This document shows, piece by piece, positions 18,608 through 27,935 of a stretch of 64,000 bases of DNA. Positions within the stretch are counted from its first letter, which is position 1. The number at the start of each line of letters is the position of its first letter. This stretch comes from Pycnococcus provasolii (taxonomy: Eukaryota; Chlorophyta; Pseudoscourfieldiophyceae; Pseudoscourfieldiales; Pycnococcaceae), in the NCBI GenBank assembly GCA_938743325.2, contig OW568868.1, positions 186,001 to 250,000 on the forward strand, read 5' to 3'. The notes below the pieces were generated by a model. That model was given only the letters and a program-made list of their open reading frames with translations, made no database searches and was not told where the DNA came from. The translations under genes and the position numbers were made by a program.

Positions 18608-20260
18608 TTAATTGTCCCAAGTGTGGCCTTCCACCTCTAGACTGCTTTCATCGACATCGTCATGCGAACTGTTTTCCGGGTCGTAGCGAGCCTGCACCTG
18701 GCCATTTGTGTCACAGTTCGTTTGCATATTGACGTCAACCCTCTTGAAGAGCCGCATGAAGTCTGCAAATGACATCCAGAATGCGCCATCCTTTTTGTCG
18801 TGCTGATCAGGGTCGTCCATACCACACTCGCTCGCAGCAACTGGATAGTCTTCCCATGCACCGTCGCCGTCGCTGAAGCGGCCGTGGAATTCGTTGCGCC
18901 CGTGTGGATTTCTAATCTGCACAAGGCGTAGCGGCTCACCCGTTTCGTCGTCCACCTCGTCGTCCACCTGGACAAATTGAATGACGGAGTATGCATGGCC
19001 TCCAATCACACCCTCGCCACTGCCTCGAGAAGAGCACACAACTAAGCACCCTTGCTGATCGAAGGTGTGGAGACGTTCCCAGAGCTCGTCGGAGTCGTTC
19101 AGTTCCGATGGCACACCGTACTCTTCCGCGACAGGATCGTCGCAGTAGTAGTACTTGAGAGGATTGTCTTGGCTATCAATACGGCGAAGGTGAACTGTGG
19201 CTGGAACGAGCGGCGAGCTCTTATCCGCAGGTCTGCAGAAGAACCGGCCGCACTCGTGCGTGCCGCCGTCTGGACTCATCTTGATTGAAATCGTGGGTTT
19301 GCCGGTGAGCATTTCGAGCGCAACACCTGCGAAGCCACCGTCGAGTTTTCCGTAGCTGCCAACTAGCTTCGCCGCTGCTTTTTCAAGAAGACATGGCCAC
19401 ACCTCGCCGTCGCCCGTTGGTTTCGCCATCATGATATTTCCGTAGTACTTTGGCTTTTTGGCAAAGGGAAGGCGGTCGTCGATCGTCACGACGTCCCACC
19501 TCTGTTCGGTCATGTCATAAAGTCGCACGTCGTATCGGCAGTCCTCCGCCAGCTCCGTCTGCTTGAACAGCCTTCGAACAAGAAACGGGAACTCCGCGAT
19601 CGCTGCCATGGCGCTGACGAGCCAGCAGTCGCCAAGGCCACCCTGCTTGACGTCGAGCGGGCTGGTACACTCGAACAGCACGGGACTCTCCTCTGGCATA
19701 CTTTTCGCGCCTTTGACGTACTTGATGGTCGCTTGCGTTCCCCACATTTGCTTTGGTCTTGCCCAACCCTCTCTAACAGTCTCGAGCATCTGCATGAGTT
19801 TCTCCTGTTCCTCCGGGTTTGCGTCGTCGCCCGACATGTTACCGAGCGACTCGTGAGCTGCTGGGAACGCCTCGTCCGTGTACACGCCATCCTCGTCGTA
19901 GGTTCCCTGATCGTCGTCGTCGTCGTCTTCATCGTCGTCGACGGGGTCTTCCGAGGGTACATATCTCGGGTTAAACTTCGGCACACCAAAGAACCCTTCC
20001 GAACCTCCTTTTCGTACGTTAGGTGCCCGAAACTGCCTGAGGAAAGGCGGCAGTAGTGACTCGTCTCCTGAGTACAAAGAGGCCGCAACGGAAGAGGCCG
20101 CAACAACGGAGGAAAGCACATCACCAACATCGCCAACATCAAAGAGCAAGTTCCTTGGAGGAGAATCCTGGGGAGCCTCCTGAGAATCATCATCAGCCAA
20201 ACCCGTGTGGGAAGTCTCTGGGAAGAAGCACGGACACAAAAAAGATATCATGGTGGACAT
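18608..20260 (-). CDS. Calpain-type cysteine protease
   Basis: 550 residues. The first 16 (MSTMISFLCPCFF) carry two cysteines beside hydrophobics, which could be acylated for membrane binding. Residues 100-150 are acidic (poly-D). The calpain core then reads VKQGGLGDCWLVSAMAAI with the nucleophile Cys near 209, GGHAYSVIQ with His near 422 and VQIRNPHG with Asn near 447, followed by the usual GAFWMSFADFMRLF. All three catalytic residues are present, so an active calcium-regulated protease is expected. I see no EF-hands or C2 domain, so the regulatory part differs from classical animal calpain. It ends only 18 bases from the stop of RPA1 on the other strand. Confidence 0.92.
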   Translation of the reverse strand: MSTMISFLCPCFFPETSHTGLADDDSQEAPQDSPPRNLLFDVGDVGDVLSSVVAASSVAASLYSGDESLLPPFLRQFRAPNVRKGGSEGFFGVPKFNPRYVPSEDPVDDDEDDDDDDQGTYDEDGVYTDEAFPAAHESLGNMSGDDANPEEQEKLMQMLETVREGWARPKQMWGTQATIKYVKGAKSMPEESPVLFECTSPLDVKQGGLGDCWLVSAMAAIAEFPFLVRRLFKQTELAEDCRYDVRLYDMTEQRWDVVTIDDRLPFAKKPKYYGNIMMAKPTGDGEVWPCLLEKAAAKLVGSYGKLDGGFAGVALEMLTGKPTISIKMSPDGGTHECGRFFCRPADKSSPLVPATVHLRRIDSQDNPLKYYYCDDPVAEEYGVPSELNDSDELWERLHTFDQQGCLVVCSSRGSGEGVIGGHAYSVIQFVQVDDEVDDETGEPLRLVQIRNPHGRNEFHGRFSDGDGAWEDYPVAASECGMDDPDQHDKKDGAFWMSFADFMRLFKRVDVNMQTNCDTNGQVQARYDPENSSHDDVDESSLEVEGHTWDN

Positions 20261-20452
20261 GACATGCGAATATGTAGGCGAATGACAAAAAAGATATTTT
20301 TAAGGGGAGTTTGGGAGTTGGAAAAGTCAACTTCAGCTTCAACTTGTTTCTCCCGGCCGGGTGGGTGGGTTTGCGGCCCCAGGGCCCTCTCTCTCCCCGG
20401 GCCCGGGGACTCTGGCCCGGGGCCACCTGCAGCTCTGGGGACTTTGTAGTCC

Positions 20453-21540
20453 TCACGTCTCAGTTCCCGAAGGGGATTGTGAAGAGTAAAGCCGGGCGCG
20501 CGCAGCGCGCCCGGCTAGGATGGGTCCTCGGTCGACGGAAAACCACTGAGTGGCCGATGGGTGAGTGTAGTGGCCTGCGACGTCGTTGTGCAGGTCCCAC
20601 GATGGTGTCCATACGCCATGCGTGTAACGTGACTGGAGCTTGAACCTGTATGTACCCGGGTCCCGCTTGTGATGTGCGCGCGGGCTCGGGGCGAGATCGT
20701 CAGCAATCTCTTGGATTGGGCGGAGAAGGCTGATTTGTGGTGTGGCTGCGGAAGGCGGAGGGATGGTGAATTCCCAGGCCTCGAGCAAGCCCCCCTTGGG
20801 CGTAGGCTCCGGATGTGACTGTAACCTATACTCTCTACAGACGTGAACTTGACCTTAAAAGCCTTAAGTGAAGTTACGCTGGAAGTGAATATAGAGTAGT
20901 AAGAGCCACTGGTAGTGGCCACCACTGAGAATCAGTTTGGTCTCCCCTCTGACTACGGAAAAGGTAGACAAAGAGTAGAATAATCGATTACAAGATACTC
21001 ATCGGACGAGCCCATCTAGTGGCTCGCCCACAAGACGCCTCTGGGCCGACCAAGGGCCTCAGGAGACACCTCTTCACCACCGTAGAAGTGGCGATAAGGC
21101 CTTCAATCAAATCTCATCCAAATCCAACCCAATATCTTCAACAGTAGGTAAATCTGGAGCCAGGGAGCCGCCACTCCTTCACATGTCACAAACCCACGTG
21201 GCGGAACTCCGAAACCAAACTGTGGTGTGAACCCTTCTCTAGGGGATACAGCTTAGATTGGGAACTATAACATGGGGAAAACTCCCCTTATCTTTTTATC
21301 CTTTTCTTATCTTCTTCCCTGTAACTCATACCATGTCGCCACGGGTTCAGTTGCCAGTCGCTGGTGTCTCGGTGACGAGACAATCGATCGGCTTCCACAT
21401 TGTCGTGGGTGCTGATGTATTCCACCTTCAGTAGTCAATGAACGGAAAGAACGTGGTGCTCCGAGCGTATTCCGCGAGAGCCGCCGGCACGTCGGTCCAC
21501 GAGATGACGATTCCATAATGCCTTCCCTCGTCCTTTGGCT
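20453..21540 (-). mobile_element. Retroelement relic (DIRS/Ty3-like RNase H end)
   Basis: Reading leftward, one frame around 21310-21425 gives KVEYISTHDNVEADRLSRH, the DNVxADxLSR motif that ends the RNase H domain of Ty3- and DIRS-type elements, and a neighbouring frame near 21440-21510 gives an RNase-H-like stretch (VISWTDVPAALAEYAR). Further on, 20453-20788 holds another frame with YRFKLQSRYTHGVWTPSW that may be a later part of the element. The element is broken, with several breaks, and no terminal repeats were found. Family assignment is tentative. The rest of 20261-21930 shows only hairpins (20999-21030) and a GC cluster at 20350-20430. Confidence 0.45.
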
Positions 21541-21930
21541 TGGACGTAGTCAGCTCAAGGCGATACAAGCTGCCATGTCAACTCGGCGGCAGGCACAACG
21601 ACACTCGTGTGGACAGCCTCTCGTGCAGAGCGTTTAATGGACGCTTCGTACCCTCCCTCCGCGCAGCACAGCGAGGCACAACGTCGTCGACGGTTGCAAG
21701 AATGCAGCCGCGTAGATCGGAACGGCGTGGTTTGCATGTTTTGTTCGGGCCCGGTTTTTTGCCATCAAGTGGTTGCGCTCTACGATGCATCCCCAACTAC
21801 AGCATCCGAAGGCCCCTAATTCAACCATCGAAGTACATACCGTCCGGGTAAAGGTCGTTCACTTCAACCTTAACAAGGCCCATCAGTCCGACGTTTGGTC
21901 GTGTGATCAGTTGAGAAAGCAACCCATACA

Positions 21931-23868
21931 ATGTCGTCGTTGGCGTCGATGTTCCGTGCTCAGCTCGAGTCCAAGGGTATTCCTCCTGCGCTCTTAGACG
22001 CGGCCATAGCACGCACCGCACGCGAACGTCGTCGTAGTGATGGTGATGATGGTGATGATGACGATAATAATGGTGGTGTGGCTGGCCAGGCGGACTTTGA
22101 CGCACTCATGGCCAACTTAGCCATCGAGTACTCGAAAAGTGCCGAAAATGCGACGCCTGAACAACTCAAAGAAAAGGCGGAACGAATGCGAGGCAAAGGA
22201 AACGTCGAGGAACTACGCAGCCTGCCGACAAGGGACGACGAGTCGTGGGGTGTGCTCGTGCGTGAGGAGTACGTCGAGGAGAATAATATGCGTACAACAC
22301 AACTCGAAAATAGGCGCGTCGTCGTGCACGTCGTCAAGGCGCCCAAGTCTGTGCCGTGGTCGCCACTCAGAATTCCTGACGGAAATAATGACGCCAAAAA
22401 AGAAGACATTCCCAACAGCAAACACTTGCCGATGCTCGCGGACGTGCACACCTACCCCATCGAGGCACACTCTGATCCCATAGCGCCAGGCGCGCACGAC
22501 ATGGGACGCGCACACGACTTGCTCGAGGCTATCGTCAGCGCGTGCTGTGCTCCAGGTAGACAGGGACCATCCATAGACGAGTACACGGCACGTATCCTGC
22601 CAACGGCGGGAATACCAACGAAAATTCATGTGGACTTCGAAGGGTGCGGCTCGCACTCGTTCGTGCGAGATAGCCCAGGTGGACCCGCCGAACGCGACCT
22701 TGAGCAAGTCGTCGCACAACTCAAGGAGGTTGCCCCACAGCTTGAGGTGGTGCCGGCATCAAGGACCGTGGGGACGCTCCTCCGTGCACATCACGCGAAG
22801 GCGGTCAGAGATAACCCGCTGGCGAGGCACGCCGAAAAACAGAAGCTGCACAGGAACGCGCACAAAAAGGAAAGGAAGAAGCTGGAGAAGAAGAGAGCGG
22901 GTTCATCGTCATCTTCTTCGAAACACGACGATGACCCGCCCGGTTGGTTACCTGGCGACCTCCCGAATGCCTTGGAAGATGATACGCCGAGAAATTGGTA
23001 CGCGCCTGCATCGGAGTGCCCTTGGGTTCGCCCGGGTGGCAATCTTCGAAGTAGGCTCATGTGGGGGTGGCGCACCAAGCTCGAGGAGGGTGTTCGCTGC
23101 GGGAACGCCACCGTTGTCTCTCAGATGATCGACGAGCATCCTCGTGACGACGTGTTGGAATTCTGCGAGGCGCGCATCTTGCTGCAGAAGCTTGTGCTCG
23201 CGGCGAGCGATTACCCGGATTCAGGTCCAGACGGTTCGATCAATATAAAGCTCGAGCGTGACTGGGTAGGTACCGCGAAGGTTCTGCTAGACGCAGGAGA
23301 GCCTGCCGACGGCCGTGACACAGTGCATCTGCGACAACACAAGAAGTCGAGCGGCGATTCCGGATCTACACCGCTGTATGTTGCCGCTGAGCTTGGCCAT
23401 CACAAGCTCGCGAAGCTTTTTCTCAAACGTGGCGCCGACCCGCACAAATTAAATCATGCAGGCATCTCGCCCGTCTTCATCGCCGCCGTGAACTTGAACA
23501 AGCAGATTGTCGAGGACTGCGTGCGAATTGGAAATGCCGACCTCTCGCGACCCATTCCGTTGGATGGGAAGACACCACTTCACGCCGTGAGGTACGTGGT
23601 GGAAATGGATCAGGATACGTCTGGTGCGTATGAGGAGTTTGCGGAATTCCTTGAGGCGCTGCACGACACCACGGCAGGCAATCGCAGCGTCTACTGCGCG
23701 TCGTGCGGCAAGTCGTCCGAGAGCGCGGGCGTCGAGAGCCTGAAGGCGTGTAGCAACTGCAAGGTGACGAAGTACTGCAGTCGCGAGTGCCAGCGGGCGC
23801 ACTGGAAGTCGCACAAGGTGGACTGTAGGCGCTTGGTGGAGGCGGCGAAAGTTGCGGCGGCGGAGTGA
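21931..23868 (+). CDS. Ankyrin-repeat MYND zinc-finger protein
   Basis: 645 residues. A helical N-terminus with an acidic Asp/Asn run (about 37-47) is followed by about 300 residues of unrecognised sequence. A Lys-rich patch (KKERKKLEKKRAG, about 312) comes next, then ankyrin repeats at about 440-570 (STPLYVAAELGHHKLAKLFL, then GISPVFIAAV and DGKTPLHAV), and a MYND finger at about 588-632 with CASCGKSS, CSNCKVTKYCSRECQRAHW and KSHKVDC, all zinc ligands present. MYND fingers bind proline-rich peptides, so a scaffold or chromatin-linked role is possible. No SET domain is seen. The start is the first ATG after in-frame stops. Confidence 0.85.
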   Translation: MSSLASMFRAQLESKGIPPALLDAAIARTARERRRSDGDDGDDDDNNGGVAGQADFDALMANLAIEYSKSAENATPEQLKEKAERMRGKGNVEELRSLPTRDDESWGVLVREEYVEENNMRTTQLENRRVVVHVVKAPKSVPWSPLRIPDGNNDAKKEDIPNSKHLPMLADVHTYPIEAHSDPIAPGAHDMGRAHDLLEAIVSACCAPGRQGPSIDEYTARILPTAGIPTKIHVDFEGCGSHSFVRDSPGGPAERDLEQVVAQLKEVAPQLEVVPASRTVGTLLRAHHAKAVRDNPLARHAEKQKLHRNAHKKERKKLEKKRAGSSSSSSKHDDDPPGWLPGDLPNALEDDTPRNWYAPASECPWVRPGGNLRSRLMWGWRTKLEEGVRCGNATVVSQMIDEHPRDDVLEFCEARILLQKLVLAASDYPDSGPDGSINIKLERDWVGTAKVLLDAGEPADGRDTVHLRQHKKSSGDSGSTPLYVAAELGHHKLAKLFLKRGADPHKLNHAGISPVFIAAVNLNKQIVEDCVRIGNADLSRPIPLDGKTPLHAVRYVVEMDQDTSGAYEEFAEFLEALHDTTAGNRSVYCASCGKSSESAGVESLKACSNCKVTKYCSRECQRAHWKSHKVDCRRLVEAAKVAAAE

Positions 23869-24113
23869 GTGATGCATAGACTACCTTCCATAACATCTTC
23901 CTTTTTGGGGGGTAATGCAGTAGATCTGCTTTACAAGTACATTTGATAGTAGTACCGCACTGGCTGGTATCATGTGTACCTGCACTACGCATGTGACGAG
24001 GTAAGTAAGTGAAGGATACAAAATTAATACAGTTGTAGTATAATATGAATAAATTATCCACCCTTAATATTGTTTACATCATTATGTCACGTCACGCGGC
24101 GTCGTCATTTGTT

Positions 24114-26744
24114 CTATTGCCACGTGCCGTGCTTCGCTGCGTGGCGTGCACGCGTGCGCTCAAGCGTTGCACGCTCCTTGGACTTTGCGATCTTCTGACG
24201 GCGAGTGCTCTCCGTCTCACGCGACGTCAAGCGATCGAATATGCTGCCCTGCAAGTCTGCGGCCGCCGCGGCAGCACGCTCCCGTGAACGTCGCGGCGGC
24301 GACGTATCCACCCCCTCCTCCTCATGCGAGCGTGGGGTCACCGGTGCTGATCGTGTTGTCGAAGCTTCAATGCTCCTCTGTCGCCGCGCAGAGTTGGCGT
24401 CAGTCGCAGCCACACGAAGACGACGTGCGGGCGTGCCTCCTTCAGCAAACCCAGTCAATACAGTCTGAACGGCACTGTCGGCGACAGACTCATCGGTCAA
24501 CGTTGGGGATACGTTTTTTGCACCGGCAGCGGTACTCGTTGCGAATCGTGGAGTTGGCGGCGTTCCAGGAAGTCCCAAGGAGCGAGCATCAAACGAAGAT
24601 GCCGCGGAGTTAGCAATGGGCGAATACGCACCGTGCGAATAGCCACTGTCCACCTGAAGGTGAAATACAGGATTGCTTTGTTCTTGAGAAAGAGCAGCGG
24701 GCGCATCCTGACGCGGCTGCACCCTTGCTGGCGTCGTATTGCCGGCAGAATGCACGCGTTCTGGCACTGTCGTGCGTTCTCCGCCGGAGAGGTTTACATC
24801 GTCTCCAGAAGTCACCTTGTGTAGGCGAGGTGAAAATGATGCCGATGGGCGATCGGCAGCACCGTCACCAACAGCAGCCTCGCCAGACGTCGCATTCTGT
24901 AGACGAGGAGGTGCAAAAGCTGCCGAAGGATGATCGAAAGCACCAGGTGCATTCATGGCAGCCTCACCAGATGTCGACGGACGTGGCGAAGAGACGAACA
25001 GTGCTCTGCTCGCATGCTTATTGTTGGTGGAAGCCGTCATGTTCGTTGTCGATGTTGATGTCGCGCCTGTTGTCGTGAACGACTCTGGCGGTACCCGAAA
25101 CGGAAGCCACGTTGCGTCATCGCGTGGCGATTGGTCGGTGCCAGCGCGAGACGGGATTACGTGCCTGGTCGCACGCAGTGACACATTCTCAGCCTCCGCA
25201 GCCTCACGACGCCTAGTCTCGCGTGCGTAAGCATCTGATAGCGCCGCCAAGCGTTGTGCGAGCACTTTGGATCTCTCAGGACTGCCGTGGTCACCAAGGA
25301 GGGCGCCATCCGACGCGGCGTTGAGCGCCTCGATGTTAGCACGCTGCCTCGCAGCATCGCGCTCGGCATCGAGCTGCTTCGTGAGCTGAATGCACTCCTC
25401 GCTGAGTCTCCTTGACTCCTTCGACGCACTTTCCTTCACAGCCGTTAGTTCAGCCTGCAAGTCCGCCAAGCGAGCTTCCCACACAGTATGCGACATGGAC
25501 GCCGCGGCGTTTGACGCGTCGAGCGCATCCGATCGCTCCGCACGGGCTCGTGCCAGAGCCGCTCGAAGTTCGGCAATCGTTCCTTCGTGCTCGGCCGCGG
25601 CGTCGCGCGACGCAATCGCCGCCGCCTCCGCGTTCGCTCGACCCCGCCGTCGTGCCTCTTCGAGCGCATCGACAAGAGCTGCTCTCTCTCTCTCGTGTGC
25701 ATGCCACCGTGCTGCGTCTGCGTGCTCGCGAGCCTCGAGCTCACGCCTGAGTTCGTCGATAGTGGCATGAAGGCTTGCCACGCGCTCCGTGCTCGCAGTC
25801 TGCGCCGCATCTGTGGCCTGTTGAAGGCGCTGCTCAGCTCGGTGAGACAAGTCATGCAGCGCCGTCGCCGCGGTTGCTCCAGCCGCCTGTTGCTCACTTC
25901 GGCTTTCTCTCACGCGCTGCAGCTCTTTCTCGAGCTCTGTCACCCGTTCCGACAGCTCCGCCTCGTTCGCGGTGGCTGAGGCTTTCACCGCCGAGAGTTC
26001 CGCCATGGCTGCTTTAACCTCGGCGCGGCAGGCAGCCTCTGACACCTTGCGCACCTCCTCCGCGTGCGCCGCGGCGTGCCGCGCGGCGGTGACAGCCTTG
26101 TTCGCCTGCGCACATTCCGCCTGTAGCCGGTCAATTTGCTCAAGTGCGGCACGTGTCGCCGCCTCCTCTCTCCTCTTTTCGACGACGCTTCTCGTGCGAC
26201 TTGACGAGACGGATCGCGGCGACTCATGGCTTGCCTGTTGGTGCGTCGACGCCGACGTCGTGTCTATGCGCGGCGAGATGGACTCGCGCGGGCTTACTTG
26301 TGCTCGCTGATACGCCGCGGCTGCGTTGGCAAGCAGTTTCTCGAGTTCTCTGATGGTAACCCCCGCGGTTGGAATGTTGATCGCAGCAATCGCCTCTTCG
26401 ACATCCTCGAGCGTGAAGTGCGCAAGTGACGACGCTTGGCCCCCTCGAGGCGTTAGCGCGGCAGTAGCTTGTATTGCTTCGTGTAACAGAGCTCCAATCC
26501 CACCCGGGCCCGGGCTAGGAAGGAGCACACCTCCACCTCCTGTAACACTGGTGGCCGCCACACCCACACTGGTATGGTTTGCGGCCGCAACAGTTTGTCT
26601 TAACATGCGCTTGGACGCGGGAACTTCCATCCAAGCACGGACACGCACCAAGAGGTGACCCAGAGACGGTGACGAGGGTAACGAAGAATATGACCGAGCA
26701 CCAGGTCGAACATGCATGGCATGGGCAAGCCCGGACGACGACAT
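24114..26744 (-). CDS. Long coiled-coil protein with degenerate tandem repeats
   Basis: 876 residues. Residues 1-110 are low complexity. At 110-145 lies a small helical unit (LEDVEEAIAAINIPTAG). From about 190 to 540 the sequence is a near-continuous coiled coil (RVTELEKELQRVRESR, TIDELRRELEAREHADAAR). A Ser/Thr/Pro-rich tail follows, with three related units starting TSGEAAMNAPGAFDHPSAAF, TSGEAAVGDGAADRPSASF and TSGDD, then SP and TP sites that could be phosphorylated, and a basic end (KSKERATLERTRARHAAKHG). No family recognised. A cytoskeletal or centrosomal role would fit the architecture but is only inference. Confidence 0.75.
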   Translation of the reverse strand: MSSSGLAHAMHVRPGARSYSSLPSSPSLGHLLVRVRAWMEVPASKRMLRQTVAAANHTSVGVAATSVTGGGGVLLPSPGPGGIGALLHEAIQATAALTPRGGQASSLAHFTLEDVEEAIAAINIPTAGVTIRELEKLLANAAAAYQRAQVSPRESISPRIDTTSASTHQQASHESPRSVSSSRTRSVVEKRREEAATRAALEQIDRLQAECAQANKAVTAARHAAAHAEEVRKVSEAACRAEVKAAMAELSAVKASATANEAELSERVTELEKELQRVRESRSEQQAAGATAATALHDLSHRAEQRLQQATDAAQTASTERVASLHATIDELRRELEAREHADAARWHAHERERAALVDALEEARRRGRANAEAAAIASRDAAAEHEGTIAELRAALARARAERSDALDASNAAASMSHTVWEARLADLQAELTAVKESASKESRRLSEECIQLTKQLDAERDAARQRANIEALNAASDGALLGDHGSPERSKVLAQRLAALSDAYARETRRREAAEAENVSLRATRHVIPSRAGTDQSPRDDATWLPFRVPPESFTTTGATSTSTTNMTASTNNKHASRALFVSSPRPSTSGEAAMNAPGAFDHPSAAFAPPRLQNATSGEAAVGDGAADRPSASFSPRLHKVTSGDDVNLSGGERTTVPERVHSAGNTTPARVQPRQDAPAALSQEQSNPVFHLQVDSGYSHGAYSPIANSAASSFDARSLGLPGTPPTPRFATSTAAGAKNVSPTLTDESVADSAVQTVLTGFAEGGTPARRLRVAATDANSARRQRSIEASTTRSAPVTPRSHEEEGVDTSPPRRSRERAAAAAADLQGSIFDRLTSRETESTRRQKIAKSKERATLERTRARHAAKHGTWQ

Positions 26745-26879
26745 GTTTTTCTAATCTTAATCCTTCGAAGGGCAACAAAAAAGAAAAGTTGGTTGGGGCC
26801 CAAAGTTCCTCGAACACGTTTTTGACAGTTTGACCGGATTTGAAAATGGCAAAAAAAAGCCTTTGGAGGAAAACATGGA

Positions 26880-26908
26880 CCCCCCCCCCCCCCCCCCCCC
26901 CCCCCCCC
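26880..26908 (+). repeat. Run of 29 C
   Basis: An uninterrupted C homopolymer followed by a GC cluster (GGCCCGGCCCCCGGCCC). It lies about 135 bases upstream of the start of the coiled-coil protein gene. It may be promoter-linked or a slippage-prone tract; the true length may differ from the assembled length. Confidence 0.8.
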
Positions 26909-27053
26909 AGCCCCGGCCCGGCCCCCGGCCCATCATCAGGGCATGCCGGAGACCCGGAGTGTGGAGACACTCTAGGGGTTTGACACTTGTATGTCGTTAC
27001 GCCGCTTCCGTGGTCGGCGACGGCCAGTGGATGCGTTCATCGGCGTTGACTCC

Positions 27054-27694
27054 TCAGCGCGACGTGAGCCGACGTCGCACTTGCCCCGCAATCGGAGGCG
27101 ACTTCCCGCCATCGCTTAGGCCTCCGACGACGACATTAATGAGTTCTTCCATGCGTGCGCGCACGTATGTTTCCACCCGCGAGTGTATTCTTGTGACCCC
27201 ATCTGTCTTCGTCAATTCCTTGGCTAAAATCGGCGCTTTTTGTTGCGTGAACTGCACTGCGGTGCGGAGCGTTTGCCATCGCGAGCAGTTCTCCAGAAAG
27301 CGTGTTCGAAAATTCCTTCGTTTTGAGGAACATGTACGCCGCCACGCCCTCATGTTTCATCGCGAGGTTGGCGTTCGTGACCAGGATGCCCATGGCCGAA
27401 CAGTACAATCGAAACCAGCAATCCGTTGTGAGCCACTCAGCCTCGATACCGAGCTCGTGTTGGCGCACGTGGTTGTGACGGTCGATCATCCGCCTCCTCC
27501 TCCAACGGCATCGTGAGCGGCAGCGGCTTGCTCAGTGACGATGAAGATGCGGTGCAGGCGGGAGCGGGAGCGGGAGCGGCGCCTGCGGGAGCGGGAGCGG
27601 GAGTGATCACGAAGTAGTGTTGTAATGATAGCATCATTACAGTATTGTCGTAGTGAGTCAGCAGGGAACCTGCACGTGCGACAAGCCAAAACAA
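27054..27694 (-). pseudogene. Possible decayed gene, family unknown
   Basis: Three neighbouring minus-strand frames with protein-like composition follow each other: AGSLLTHYDNTVMMLSLQHY, then EAEWLTTDCWFRLYCSAMG with AMKHEGVAAYMF, then RTAVQFTQQKAPILAKEL with VETYVRARMEELINVVVGG. Their order and touching ends suggest one gene that has decayed, or one with introns I cannot place. I recognise no family. A GGGAGC repeat lies inside the region near 27550-27605. The rest of 26745-27935 holds no gene. Confidence 0.3.
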
Positions 27695-27935
27695 ACGGTA
27701 ATCGGGAAGAACTTCTTAGTACTAACCTTAGTAGTACACTGGGGTTCGAGGCACTAGGGAATCCTGTTCCACGGTGAATCCCCGCCGAGGCCGGCCCTTA
27801 GACCCGTCCGGCGTCCGGGATGGAGGAGAGGAGGCCAGGCCGCCCACCTGGGCTCCAAGTTCACTGGTGGTGCTTGGCTGCCCGCCCGGTAAAGTAAAAC
27901 TTTACCAAGCAAGACACGTGTGTGTGCTACGTACG

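Noticed and set aside
26830-27516. A plus-strand frame starting with a proline run
   Set aside because: The prolines come from the C homopolymer; the rest has no protein character.
27735-27760. tRNA T-arm like GGGTTCGAGGC
   Set aside because: The flanking bases do not pair into a T-stem and no acceptor or anticodon arm is found.
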